Source: Natronococcus sp. A-GB1
Lineage (GTDB): Archaea; Halobacteriota; Halobacteria; Halobacteriales; Natrialbaceae
Assembly (NCBI RefSeq): GCF_029688845.1
Contig: NZ_JARUKW010000024.1
Span: forward strand, 1-47,944
Reading direction: 5' to 3'
Length of the DNA stretch: 47,944 nucleotides
Position 1 is the stretch's first letter. Each line of letters opens with the position of its first letter. Below the pieces are notes generated by a model. That model had not been told where the DNA came from, did no database searches, and saw only the letters and a list, made by a program, of their open reading frames with translations. Positions 25,594 to 34,254 of the stretch are shown here, piece after piece. Made by a program: the position numbers and the translations under genes.

Positions 25594-26064
25594 TCACTCG
25601 TCCGACGGACACGTCTCGCTCGTTCCGAGCGCAGTGTTGAGACGATCCGAATCGATCCGCATCAGTAGGGTGAAACACTCGCTTTCACCCCAGTCGTCGA
25701 CGAGCTCCTCGACGTCGCTCGTCGAGTACGTCGTTTCGAGCGAGCCGACGTCCGTTCGGACGTCGACCGTGTAGTGGACGCGGTCGCCCATCCAGGATTC
25801 GCGAATGCTCGTCTCGTCGGCCACGTCGTCGCCGATCTCCCGCGTTCGATACCCCTCGAGCTCGTGGTCGGCCTCGTACTCCAGCTCCTCGGCTCGGTGG
25901 ATCGTCACCGTCGCCGTCACGTCCTCCTCGAGGTAGTTGACGAGTTGCACTTCGCCGAGTCCGACCTGTGGATCGTCGTCGTCGGCGACACATCCGGCGA
26001 GCGCCGTCGTTGCTGCACCGATCGATCTCAGCAGGGCACGACGACTCGGGGTCCGAGCGACCAT
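25594..26064 (-). CDS. Putative Tat-exported lipoprotein, unknown function
   Basis: 156 aa. The N-terminus MVARTPSRRALLRSIGAATT carries a twin arginine (8-9), then a short hydrophobic run and the lipobox LAGC with the lipid-modified Cys25. This is the usual haloarchaeal route of Tat export followed by membrane anchoring. The mature part is acidic, with beta-strand-like segments (VQLVNYLEEDVTATVTIHR, VHYTVDVRTDVGS) and one further cysteine pair (ESECF, SETCPSDE). No known domain is recognised. It is convergent with the ThDP enzyme, 18 bp apart. Confidence 0.75.
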   Translation of the reverse strand: MVARTPSRRALLRSIGAATTALAGCVADDDDPQVGLGEVQLVNYLEEDVTATVTIHRAEELEYEADHELEGYRTREIGDDVADETSIRESWMGDRVHYTVDVRTDVGSLETTYSTSDVEELVDDWGESECFTLLMRIDSDRLNTALGTSETCPSDE

Positions 26065-26332
26065 ATCTCAACAGGATAGATAACTGATAAGTATCTTCGG
26101 GAACGGAGTGCTCACCTGTTCAGCCCTCCGCCGGCATCAGGACGATTCGCTTCGAATTCACCGTCTCCCGTGGAATCGGATGTGCGCTGGCTCGTGCATC
26201 GCGTCGAGCGGGCCAGCGGTCTCTATCTCCGCGTCGTCGGCGCGCGGTTCGAGGACGCGATCGCTCGAGAGGACTCAGCCGTGCCAGATACGCTGATCCG
26301 GGACGGAGATGTCGTTTTGTGGACGACTACAG

Positions 26333-26340
26333 TTAAGAGT
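26333..26340 (+). promoter_or_regulatory. TATA-like box of the 26361 small zinc-finger gene
   Basis: TTAAGAGT is centred about 25 nt before ATG 26361, fitting a leaderless transcript and favouring that start over the in-frame ATG at 26352. Confidence 0.5.
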
Positions 26341-26360
26341 GGAGAGACGAAATGTGTGGT

Positions 26361-26564
26361 ATGAAAGACCACACACACCCGTCGCAGGACTCGTCGCAGT
26401 GGGACAACCCCGACTTCTGTCCGTTCTGTAGCCAGCCCGTCGCGGACGGTGGGCCGGGCTTCATGGACCACATCGCGGACGACGAGAACACCACCTGCCG
26501 GGATCGCTTCGAACAGTGGCGCGACAGCGTCGCCGACGACATGGACGGAGAGTGGGGCGGCTGA
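26361..26564 (+). CDS. Small haloarchaeal zinc-finger-like protein (67 aa)
   Basis: The core reads WDNPDFCPFCSQPVADGGPG, then FMDHIADDENTTCRDRFEQW. A CPFC pair plus a later His (MDHI) and Cys (TTCRDRF) could bind one zinc ion. I recall a widespread haloarchaeal family of this shape (possibly DUF7501), all tiny and acidic with a WDNPDFCPFC start; function unknown. The TATA spacing favours ATG 26361. It is convergent with the GlcD-type gene, 30 bp apart. Confidence 0.72.
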   Translation: MKDHTHPSQDSSQWDNPDFCPFCSQPVADGGPGFMDHIADDENTTCRDRFEQWRDSVADDMDGEWGG

Positions 26565-26594
26565 CGCCCGGTTCGTCCTCGACGCGTTCGACGA

Positions 26595-27980
26595 CTACGG
26601 AAAGATCTTCCCCGGGTTCAGCGTCCCCGTCGGATCGAGCGCGCGCTTGACCCGTTTCATCGCGTCGACTGCACCGGCGCCGTGTTCGGCCTCGAGGTAC
26701 TCCCGTTTCCCCTGGCCGATACCGTGCTCGCCGGTCGCGGTCCCGCCCAACTCGAGCGCTCGTTCGACGATCTCGGCGTAGATCGCTTCCCCGAGGTCGA
26801 CGTGGTCGGGATCGTCGCGGTCGACGAGGACGGCGTAGTGGAGGTTACCGTCGCCCGCGTGACCGAAGCAGGGGATCAGCAGGTCGTGTTCGTCGGCGAG
26901 CCGCCTGGTCTCGCGGACGATCTCGGGGTAGGCGCTGATCGGCACGGTCACGTCGCCGGGGTGGAGCGGCTCGAGGTCGGCGTCGTACGTCGCGACGGCG
27001 TAGGCCAGCTCTCGACGGGCCCGCCAGAGGTCGTCCATCTCGGCGTCGTCGGCGCTCGTCTCGAAGCGAGCGACGTCATGTGCCTCGAAGATCGTCCGGC
27101 AGAGTTCGATCTCCTCCTCGATACCGTGGTTGGCGTGAAACTCGAGGAAGACCATCGGCGCGTCGGGGAGGTCGGTGCCGAGGTAGGCGTTTGCCATCCG
27201 AGCGCTCAGCCCGTCGACGAGCTCGATCCGGGCGACGTCGACCTCGGTTCGGATCGACTCGGAGACGGCCCCGGTCGCGTCCTCGAGCGTCTCGAAGATC
27301 GCTCGACCGCCGCGGATCTGCGCGGGTCGGCCGGCGAGTTCGAGCGTCGCCTCCGTCACGACCGCGAGCGTTCCCTCGCTGCCGACGAGCAACTCGGTGA
27401 GGTTGTAGCCGCTCGAGGTCTTGATCGCCCGCGATCCCGTCTGTACCACGGTTCCGTCGGCCAGCACGGCCTCGAGCCCGAGCACCCAGTCGGCGACCTC
27501 GCCGTACTTGACGGTCTGCATCCCGCTGGCGTCGGTCGCGATCATCCCGCCGATCGTCGAGATATCGCCCGACGACGGCAGCGGCGGGAAAAAGAGCCCG
27601 TCGCTCGCGACGTACTCGTCGACCGCGGAGCCGACGATCCCCGGCCCGACGTCGATCTGAAAGTCGTCAGGTCGGTAGTCGCGAACGTCGTCCATCCGGG
27701 TGAGATCGAGACTGATGCCGCCGCGAGCGGGGACGGCGTTGCCCTCGAGGCCCGTCCCTGCGGCATAGGGGGTCACGGGAACGCCGTGGTCGGTCGCCGC
27801 CGCCAGCACCGCCGAGACGTCGTCCGTGCTCTCGGGCCAGACGACGGCGTCGGGTCGAACGCCCGCTCCCAGCTGCTCGGTCCCCCAGTCGGCGGCGTGG
27901 CTGTCGCGCCGCCCGTCGGCGAACGAGCGCTGGTCGTCCGCGAGGGGAAGTTCCTCGAGGAACGAACAGTCGTGTGTCAT
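26595..27980 (-). CDS. glcD: FAD-linked oxidase of the GlcD/D-lactate dehydrogenase family
   Basis: 461 aa. The FAD-binding type 4 domain covers about 40-180: PDAVVWPESTDDVSAVLAAA, TPYAAGTGLEGNAVPARGGI and SSGDISTIGGMIATDASGMQ. The oxidase C-domain has LIPCFGHAGDGNLHYAVLVD with the conserved His and Asn, and TATGEHGIGQGKREYLEAEH near the end. It should oxidise a 2-hydroxy acid such as D-lactate or glycolate to the 2-oxo acid with FAD. No iron-sulfur partner (GlcF) is encoded next to it, and the protein lacks the fused C-terminal 4Fe-4S domain some relatives have, so the electron acceptor is open. Confidence 0.88.
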   Translation of the reverse strand: MTHDCSFLEELPLADDQRSFADGRRDSHAADWGTEQLGAGVRPDAVVWPESTDDVSAVLAAATDHGVPVTPYAAGTGLEGNAVPARGGISLDLTRMDDVRDYRPDDFQIDVGPGIVGSAVDEYVASDGLFFPPLPSSGDISTIGGMIATDASGMQTVKYGEVADWVLGLEAVLADGTVVQTGSRAIKTSSGYNLTELLVGSEGTLAVVTEATLELAGRPAQIRGGRAIFETLEDATGAVSESIRTEVDVARIELVDGLSARMANAYLGTDLPDAPMVFLEFHANHGIEEEIELCRTIFEAHDVARFETSADDAEMDDLWRARRELAYAVATYDADLEPLHPGDVTVPISAYPEIVRETRRLADEHDLLIPCFGHAGDGNLHYAVLVDRDDPDHVDLGEAIYAEIVERALELGGTATGEHGIGQGKREYLEAEHGAGAVDAMKRVKRALDPTGTLNPGKIFP

Positions 27981-28093
27981 ACGGCCACATTATTCACCGG
28001 CGGTATCAACGTTGTCCCCGTCTTCGCGACGGTCCCGGGTCCGGAGTTTACGCGGGGACAACGGTCACGGCGCTCGAGCCCGTCCCCTCGAAC

Positions 28094-28392
28094 GTGACCG
28101 ATTCCGAGGACTCCCTCGAGGAGCGTCTTGCGGCGCTTTGCCACCACCTCGAGGCGACGGCCGAGCTGCCGATCGATCCGCGGACGAACCGCTGGCTTGG
28201 CGAGGCCGAGGCCGTCGCCCGGGACGCGACCGCCGAAGACGTCGATCCGAAGACGTCGATCCGGAGACGGCCAGAAAGCGCGTCCATCAGGTCCAGCGGT
28301 TGCTCTCGGCGGCCGACGATCCCGACCACGAGGACGCGGTCGCCCACTGCGAGGCGGCCCGCGAGCTGTGTGCGGCCGTGCTGTCGTCGTGA
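28094..28392 (+). pseudogene. Small helical protein gene broken by a 14-bp tandem duplication
   Basis: A GTG start at 28094 opens VTDSEDSLEERLAALCHHLE, continuing through ATAELPIDPRTNRWLGEAEA to EDVDP at 28248. There GAAGACGTCGATCC is present twice in tandem (28235-28248 and 28249-28262), shifting the frame by 14. Removing one copy joins it to PETARKRVHQVQRLLSAADD and gives a clean 94-aa helical protein ending AARELCAAVLSS with stop TGA at 28392. The restored protein resembles small acidic helical haloarchaeal proteins, but I cannot name the family. It is not functional as read here unless the duplication is a sequencing or assembly artefact. Confidence 0.72.
28235..28262. repeat. 14-bp exact tandem duplication
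   Basis: GAAGACGTCGATCC at 28235-28248 is repeated exactly at 28249-28262. Its length is not a multiple of three and it is the lesion that breaks the 28094 gene. Confidence 0.9.
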
Positions 28393-28521
28393 GCGATTCG
28401 GCGTGATCGTTCACCTCTAGTAGCCACTGAACGTCAGTGCGCACCCGACCGCACGACGGCTGTGCGATCGGTGTGCAAACAGTATTAGTTGTTACTATAG
28501 CGTGCCGTGGTAGCACGGCGT

Positions 28522-28650
28522 ATGCAGCTCGGAATCGTCCTCGAGACGACCGACCTGGAATGCGTCTGAAACGCGTTTCGCCTCGCGAACACCGCACTCG
28601 ATGCCGATCACGCGGCCGGGGTATTTCTGCTCGGCGACGACGCCGACGCG
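28522..28650 (+). pseudogene. DsrE-like protein gene remnant with nonsense codon, 3' end missing
   Basis: ATG 28522 opens MQLGIVLETTDLECV, then codon 16 is TGA (28567-28569), then the frame resumes NAFRLANTALDADHAAGVFL and LGDDADAL. DsrE/F-type proteins of haloarchaea carry Trp at that place (V-W-NAFRLA), so TGG probably became TGA. After about 28650 the similarity stops and the stretch runs into the 3' end of the sulfatase gene on the other strand. The rest of the DsrE gene is absent. A promoter-like TATTAGTTGTTACTATAG sits at 28482-28499. Confidence 0.65.
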
Positions 28651-28654
28651 CTGC

Positions 28655-30007
28655 CTACGACTCGTGGGGCCACGAGTGGATCTTTTCGTAGTCGCCGGGG
28701 AGAACCGGGCCGTCGAGCAGCGGATCGTCGGTTTCCTCCATCCACTCGTAGAGTTGCCGGGAGAGTTCGGTGCGAACGTCCTGGAACTGGGGCTCGAACA
28801 CCACGTTCTTGTCCTCCTGTGGCGCGTGCCGGAGGTCGTACAGTTCCTCGTAGGGGCGGTACGGAACGCCGTACGCCTCCCGGACCTCGCGGCCAGCCTC
28901 GCTGGCGAAGATATCCTTCGAGAGGTAGCTCTTCGGCAGGTGCCAGAAGTTCCTGATGTACTTGTATCGCTCCGTCCGGATCGCTCGGACGGGGTTGTAC
29001 ATGTCGTGCCAGGTCATCCCGGCGAACACCCGTTCCCGGGGGTCGTACTCCTCGTTGGTCAGCAGCGGAAGAAAGCTGCGACCGTTGAGGGTATCGGGGA
29101 CCTCGATATCGACGTACTCGAGCAGCGTCGGGAGAACGTCGACGTTGCTGAGCAGCTCCCCGTGTCGTTGTCCGGCGTCGATCCCAGGTCCTCGCATCAA
29201 CAGTGCGGCTTCGATACCAGCGTCGTAACAACTCCCTTTCGCAAGCGGGAAGGCGATCCCGTGTTCCGTCGTGAAGATCACGAGTGTTTCGTCCGCGATT
29301 CCTGCACTTTCGAGCGCCGAGAGGATCGTGTCGATCCCGTCGTCGAGCGCGGAAACCATACCGCGCATCTCGGCCAGATCCTGTCGGATCCCGCGGCGGT
29401 CGGGGAGGTACGGGAGCGGCCGTACCTCGTCGGGATCGTCGGTCTCGTAGTGATCCGAGTCGAAGCCGAATCGGCCATCGTCCTCCTCGACCCGGTGGCA
29501 CTCGAAGAACCCCACGGAGGCGAAAAACGGCTCGTCGAACCCGGATCGCTCGAGAAACGATGCGACGACCGAGGAGACGGTCCGTGCTCGGTTCGCCTGG
29601 TGAACGGCCGGCGAGACGCCCGGGTACAGATTCCCTTCGGAGTGGATGTAGTCGTACTGGAGCTTGTCCGTATCCTGCGTGATATGCTGGAGACCGAACA
29701 GGTGGGTTTCGTAGTCGGCGTCGCTGAGGTAGTGCGGAACGATCCGTTCCCCGTCGTCGAGCTCCCAGTGTGCGTGTGCGAGCCCCATCAGCCCGTTAAC
29801 GTGGGGATGTCGGCCAGTCATGAGGCTCCCCCGGCTCGGCGTACACTGGGGAGCCGTGACGAAGTGATTCTCGAATATCGCTCCCTCCGCTGCGAGGGAG
29901 TCGATCGCGGGCGTCTCGATGTCGACGCCGTAACAACCCAGGTACCGGCCGAGGTCATGGCAGTGCATCAGAAGGACGTTCGGTCGAGTTCCGTTCGTTT
30001 CGTCCAT
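28655..30007 (-). CDS. Sulfatase (type I, formylglycine-dependent)
   Basis: 450 aa. The active-site signature C-x-P-x-R is present as Cys55-Thr-Pro-Ser-Arg59 in TAPQCTPSRGSLMTGRHPHV; the Cys should become formylglycine. The N-terminal metal site appears as LMHCHDLGRYLGCYG, with His-Asp in place of the usual Asp-Asp, as in the N-sulfoglucosamine and related group. Later FTTEHGIAFPLAKGSCYDAG supplies the second metal and sulfate ligands. No signal peptide is seen, so it appears cytoplasmic. It should hydrolyse a sulfate ester or sulfamate; substrate unknown. ATG 30007 (MDETNG) is preferred to 30028. Its 3' end abuts the broken DsrE gene, suggesting insertion there. Confidence 0.88.
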   Translation of the reverse strand: MDETNGTRPNVLLMHCHDLGRYLGCYGVDIETPAIDSLAAEGAIFENHFVTAPQCTPSRGSLMTGRHPHVNGLMGLAHAHWELDDGERIVPHYLSDADYETHLFGLQHITQDTDKLQYDYIHSEGNLYPGVSPAVHQANRARTVSSVVASFLERSGFDEPFFASVGFFECHRVEEDDGRFGFDSDHYETDDPDEVRPLPYLPDRRGIRQDLAEMRGMVSALDDGIDTILSALESAGIADETLVIFTTEHGIAFPLAKGSCYDAGIEAALLMRGPGIDAGQRHGELLSNVDVLPTLLEYVDIEVPDTLNGRSFLPLLTNEEYDPRERVFAGMTWHDMYNPVRAIRTERYKYIRNFWHLPKSYLSKDIFASEAGREVREAYGVPYRPYEELYDLRHAPQEDKNVVFEPQFQDVRTELSRQLYEWMEETDDPLLDGPVLPGDYEKIHSWPHES

Positions 30008-30135
30008 AGAACGGGATCGATACCACAACTCGGCGGAAAAGTGTGTGACTCTAGATGTGAAGGTCCGTTAAGTCAATTAGTCGCCTGGTCGATGGTGACA
30101 CGTATGACGCGACGATCGCTGCAGCGGGGTGGCGT

Positions 30136-31143
30136 ATGAACGCGGAACTAGATCTGCTCGTACGGCTCGGCGACTACGACCGACCCCAGGACGTCGCCGA
30201 CCGCGCCGTCCGGGCCGAGGAGCTTGGATTCGACCGGATCACGACGGGCGAGACGACGGGCTGGAACATCGTTCCGGCGCTGACGCTGATCGCCGACCGG
30301 ACCGACGAACTCGGAATCTCGAACGACGTCATCTCGCCGTTCGGACGGTCGCCGGCGATGCTCGCCCAGACCGCGCTGGCCCTGCATGACGCCTCGGACG
30401 GCCGATACCGGCTCGGGCTCGGTCCGAGTTCGCCCGCGATCACCGAACGCTGGCACGGCGAATCGTTCGAGCGACCGCTGCGGCGCACGCGGGAGGCGAT
30501 CGAGATCGTTCGGGCGGTGTACGACGAGGGCACCCCCGCTTACGAAGGCGAGATCTTCGATATCGCCGGGCTCAACTACGAGCGAGACGTCCCCGAGAAC
30601 CCGCCGCCGATCGACCTCGCCACCCTCGGTCCGACGGCGACCGAGATGGCCGGGCGGTTCGGCGACGGCTGGGCGCCACAGCTGTTCACGAAATCGGGTC
30701 TCGAGGATCGGCTCGAGGACCTCCATCGGGGCGCGGAACTTGCCGACAGGGGTCCCGACGAGCTGCGCGTAAGCCCGATCGTCCGCGGGATCGCCGCCGA
30801 GGATCGCGAGCACGCGAGGTCGCGAGCGCGCAAAACGATCGCGTTCATGCTCGGGGCGTACGGCCCCTACTACGGCGACTCCGTGGCCGAGCAGGGCTAC
30901 CCCGACGTCGTCGCGGATATCCGCGAGGCCTGGCAGGACCGGGATACGGAGGCGATGGCCGCGCGGCTCCCGGACGAGGTGCTCGACGAGCTGGCGCCCG
31001 CCGGCACCTCCGAGGAGGTCCGCGAGTGGGTCGCCGACTACGCCGGGATCGACGGCGTCGACGCCGTCCGGATCGGGTTCGTCGACGGGATGAGCGAGGC
31101 GGACAAGGAGACGACGATGGCGGCCGTCTCGGAACTGGTCTGA
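30136..31143 (+). CDS. LLM-class oxidoreductase, probably F420-dependent (Mer-like)
   Basis: 335 aa, luciferase-like TIM barrel. It shows ELDLLVRLGDYDRPQDVADR, LGFDRITTGETTGWNIVPAL and SDGRYRLGLGPSSPAITERW, the core pattern of F420-using family members. The N-terminal phase and the GLGPSSP segment resemble methylenetetrahydromethanopterin reductase-like proteins. Haloarchaea make F420, so a hydride transfer with F420H2 is likely; the substrate is not predictable. ATG 30136 is the natural start. Flanked by a sulfatase and a broken methyltransferase, it may belong to a variable accessory set. Confidence 0.82.
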   Translation: MNAELDLLVRLGDYDRPQDVADRAVRAEELGFDRITTGETTGWNIVPALTLIADRTDELGISNDVISPFGRSPAMLAQTALALHDASDGRYRLGLGPSSPAITERWHGESFERPLRRTREAIEIVRAVYDEGTPAYEGEIFDIAGLNYERDVPENPPPIDLATLGPTATEMAGRFGDGWAPQLFTKSGLEDRLEDLHRGAELADRGPDELRVSPIVRGIAAEDREHARSRARKTIAFMLGAYGPYYGDSVAEQGYPDVVADIREAWQDRDTEAMAARLPDEVLDELAPAGTSEEVREWVADYAGIDGVDAVRIGFVDGMSEADKETTMAAVSELV

Positions 31144-31153
31144 GGGACAGCCC

Positions 31154-32037
31154 TCATCGTCGGCAGCGGGCGCGAACGGAGAAGCTCCCGACGCCGTACT
31201 GCTGGCAGGCGCCTCGAGCCCGATCCGAGACGAACTCGTACCAAGGGTTCTCCCTGACCGTCACGTCGTCGAACCCGGCGGTCTCGAGCAGGCCGGCGTA
31301 GTCGTCGCTCCGGATCGCGCCGCCGATGCCCGCGGCCCACAGCTCGGGGTCGGTCCTGATCCGCTCGGGGAGTCGACGCTCGCCGACGAGTTCGGAGACC
31401 GCCAGCCGCCCCCCGGACGGAGGACGCGACCCGCCTCCGCGAGGGCTCGCTCCGGCCTCGGCGAGAGCGAGAGCGCACCGTTCGACAGGACGACGTCGAC
31501 CGTCTCGTCCTCGAGCGGGATCGCCTCGGCCGTCGCCCGGCAGAGCGAGACGTTCGCGGCGCCGACGTCCTCGCGACACCGGCGCGCGTTCGCCAGCTGC
31601 TCGGGGACGGGATCGACGCCGATCACGCGCCCGCTGTCGCCGACCCGCGCGGCGGCGACGAGCGCGTCCGTTCCGGAGCCGCAGCCGAACTCGAGGACGA
31701 CGTCGCCGGCGTCGAGGTCGGCCAGATCGAGGTGATAGCCGACGCCGGTGAAGGAGTCGACGGCCGCGGCCGGGAGCCGACCGATCTCCGCTGGCGGATA
31801 GCCGAGGCGGGACGCCAGCTCGCGGCCCGTCGGGAACTGCAGGTTGTCACCCTCGTCCGATGCGTTAGCGACGATCCGGTAGACGGCCGCGATCTCGCGT
31901 CGCAGCTCCCGCTCGTCGGTCGCGACGGTCGAACGGTCGGTTCGCGACCGTCGCCGATCGGCCCGAACTCGAGCGCGTTGCCGCTCGAGAACGGACACGA
32001 AGTCGACGGCGGTCGTGATCGACGATCGATCGCTCAT
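31154..32037 (-). pseudogene. SAM methyltransferase gene with a one-base frameshift in a homopolymer
   Basis: From ATG 32037 the frame gives a class I methyltransferase: DLDAGDVVLEFGCGSGTDAL (motif I), VIGVDPVPEQLANAR, TVDVVLSNGALSLSPRPERA and ALAEAGRVLRPGG. At the C6 run 31409-31414 (plus strand) the frame slips. Adding one base restores GGRLAVSELVGERRLPERIR and SDDYAGLLETAGFDDVTVRE down to a stop at 31154, a full 294-aa protein. The whole resembles ArsM-like methyltransferases, with no clear arsenic-binding cysteine pattern. The homopolymer site means a sequencing error or phase variation is as possible as true decay. Confidence 0.75.
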
Positions 32038-32206
32038 CACGTTCGGATACGTTCACACATATCATATACGTAACTAGTGACGATCGATCGTCGGCCGGCT
32101 CCGTTGCAGCCGGTGACCGGTTGTCGACCGTTGCGAACGGGATCGATCCGGACCTTACCCGATTCGCCGACTCCGGTTCGTACGGACCGCGAACGCGCGG
32201 TCGTCG

Positions 32207-33058
32207 CTACTCGGCGGGCGTTTCGACCGCGATCGGACGCGCCTCCCGACGGTACCCCTCGTAGGTCGAGACGGCCCACTCGCGGATCGCCGAGTCGTCG
32301 GTGTCGACGAACGCCCGGACGGTCCCGCTGTCGGGGTGGTAGCCACAGATTCCGACCCGATCGTCGAAGAGGCTGAGTCCGTACTCGGGCAGCTCCTCGT
32401 GGATCAACACGGTGAGGTTGCCACTCGCCAGGGTTCGTTCCGACTGCTCGGGGTAGGTCGTTCGGATGTAGCTGACGACCGACGGCGGGTCGATGACCTC
32501 CGCCGCCATCCCGTCGACGACCTGCCCACAGAGCTCGTCCCGGCAGGGCTCGAGCAGCGCCAGCTCGAAGCCGACGAACCGGAATCGGTCGGTCTCCCGG
32601 AGCAGGGAGACGAATCGGTTGACCGGTCGGTACGGGTCGTCGACGGTGGGGATCGTGACGACCGCCTCCGAGAACGACTCGAGGGGTAGTCGCCGGACCT
32701 CGTCCGGAAACCAGACCCAGATCCCACGGAGTTTCCGCTCGGTTTCGACGCGATCGAGCAGCTCCCGCATCCCCGACGCGACGAACGCGCCGAGCGGCGT
32801 CGCCTCGTAGCGGTGGTCGGTTCGTTCGATCCAGCCGCGATCCTCGAGCGCCCGCAGAGTGCGACCGATCGTCGACCGCGAGACCCCGGTCAGCTCGCGG
32901 AGATCGGCCCGCGTTCGCGGCCGCTCCGCCAGCGCGACGAGCGCGGTCGTTCGATGGTGTGATCGCGTGAGATACGCCACGTCGTCGATCGCGTCCGGGT
33001 GCACACTCACCCCCGTCTCCGTCTCGCGGCCGCCACGCTCGCTGGGGTTCGGAGCCAT
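32207..33058 (-). CDS. Haloarchaeal HTH transcriptional regulator with DUF1724-like C-domain
   Basis: 283 aa. The winged-helix domain spans about 20-95: LTRSHHRTTALVALAERPRT, ADLRELTGVSRSTIGRTLRA, LEDRGWIERTDHRYEATPLG. The C-terminal half is a ligand-sensing-like domain (FVGFELALLEPCRDELCGQV, LPEYGLSLFDDRVGICGYHP) similar to methanogen and haloarchaeal FilR1-type regulators. Start 33058 is chosen over 33073 because AGGAG lies four bases upstream. It has no obvious target next to it; the quinone reductase and the broken methyltransferase flank it. Confidence 0.8.
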   Translation of the reverse strand: MAPNPSERGGRETETGVSVHPDAIDDVAYLTRSHHRTTALVALAERPRTRADLRELTGVSRSTIGRTLRALEDRGWIERTDHRYEATPLGAFVASGMRELLDRVETERKLRGIWVWFPDEVRRLPLESFSEAVVTIPTVDDPYRPVNRFVSLLRETDRFRFVGFELALLEPCRDELCGQVVDGMAAEVIDPPSVVSYIRTTYPEQSERTLASGNLTVLIHEELPEYGLSLFDDRVGICGYHPDSGTVRAFVDTDDSAIREWAVSTYEGYRREARPIAVETPAE

Positions 33059-33062
33059 GTTA

Positions 33063-33067
33063 CTCCT
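33063..33067 (-). promoter_or_regulatory. Ribosome-binding site deciding the 33058 start
   Basis: AGGAG on the minus strand ends four bases before ATG 33058 (MAPNPSE). It lies inside the alternative reading from ATG 33073, so it favours the downstream start. Confidence 0.55.
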
Positions 33068-33120
33068 ACGCATGCAGTAGTAATAGTAGTACGGTTGGAT
33101 CCGTACCGAAGTCGATCGGA

Positions 33121-34086
33121 CTACGGCTCGAGAACGAGCTTCCCGAAGAAGCTGTCCTCCATCACGTCGCGCTGGGCCTGGGCGGCCTCCTCGAGGTCGT
33201 ACGTGCGGTCGATCTCGACCGAGAGGCGACCGCGCTCCATGAGGTTGGCGACCCCCCGCAGCGGAACCCGAAGATCCGGCGTGTTGAACATCGTCATGAA
33301 CTGATAGCTGACGTCCGCCGAGCGGGCTGCACCGACGCTGGTAAAGCCCGGATCGGGGTCGTTCTCGCCGATGCCGACGACCCGACAGCCCGTCGCCGCG
33401 ACCTCGGCGTCGAACTGGAGGTAGTCGTCGAGCCGGTGGTCGAGGATCGCGTCGACGCCGCCGTCGCTCGCCTCGAGGACGGCGTCGGCGAGGTCGTCGC
33501 GCGAGTAGTCGAGGGCGGTGTCGGCGCCCAGATCCTCGAGCGTGCCGTGGTGTTGCTCGGAGGCGGTCGTCACGACCCTGGCGCTGACGGCGTCGCCGAT
33601 CTGGACGGCGATGTGGCCGACGCCGCCGGAGCCGCCGTGGACGAGGCAGTTCTCGGCCGGCTCGAGGTCGGCGTGGTCGATCAGCGCGCGCCAGGCGGTG
33701 ACGCCGACGACGCCCGCCGCGCCCGCCTCGCGGGCGTCGACGCCGTCGGGCAGGTGGACGACGCGGTCGGTCGGCACCGTCGCGTACTCGGCGTAGCCGC
33801 CCTGGAACGAGCCGTTGCCGATCCCGGTGCCGTAGACGCGGTCGCCCTCCTCGAAGCCGTCCGCGCTCGAGCCGGCCTCCACCACGACGCCCGCGAAGTC
33901 CACGCCCGGCGTGAACGGAGGTCCGAGGGGCTCGTACGACCCCTCACGGAAGTAGGTGTCGACGGGGTTGACCCCGGCGGCCTCGATCTCGAGCAGGAGC
34001 TCGTCGGCCGCTGGCTCAGGTCGGTCGATCTCCTTGACCTGCAGTACGTCCGGTCCGCCGTGTTCCGAGAGTCGTACAGCGCGCAT
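33121..34086 (-). CDS. Zinc-free medium-chain dehydrogenase (NADPH:quinone reductase-like)
   Basis: 321 aa. The MDR N-domain begins MRAVRLSEHGGPDVLQVKEI, then AAGVNPVDTYFREGSYEPLG and PGVDFAGVVVEAGSSADGFE. The Rossmann fold carries CLVHGGSGGVGHIAVQIGDA for NADPH. The cysteine and histidine ligands of zinc alcohol dehydrogenases are absent, which fits quinone oxidoreductase (crystallin-zeta) relatives. It should reduce quinones or enone compounds with NADPH. ATG 34086 is preferred over 34101, since MRAVRLSEHGG is the usual family start. Confidence 0.88.
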   Translation of the reverse strand: MRAVRLSEHGGPDVLQVKEIDRPEPAADELLLEIEAAGVNPVDTYFREGSYEPLGPPFTPGVDFAGVVVEAGSSADGFEEGDRVYGTGIGNGSFQGGYAEYATVPTDRVVHLPDGVDAREAGAAGVVGVTAWRALIDHADLEPAENCLVHGGSGGVGHIAVQIGDAVSARVVTTASEQHHGTLEDLGADTALDYSRDDLADAVLEASDGGVDAILDHRLDDYLQFDAEVAATGCRVVGIGENDPDPGFTSVGAARSADVSYQFMTMFNTPDLRVPLRGVANLMERGRLSVEIDRTYDLEEAAQAQRDVMEDSFFGKLVLEP

Positions 34087-34254
34087 GACGTACGGGGACA
34101 CGCAGCGTGCCGTTATAAACGTGGAGTTCGGCCGCGGCGGTTGCCGGTGAGAGAATCACCATTTTGAAAGCATCGAGCCCCTTACCCGCACTCGATTCCG
34201 GCGGGCCCGTTCGGCCGAGGACGACTCGCGTCGGCATCCCGTCCCGTGTACCCG

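Noticed and set aside
26170..26364. 64-codon frame upstream of the small zinc-finger gene
   Set aside because: Looks mildly protein-like but begins with GTG without a promoter, and its end overlaps the promoter and start of the 26361 gene; not enough to call.
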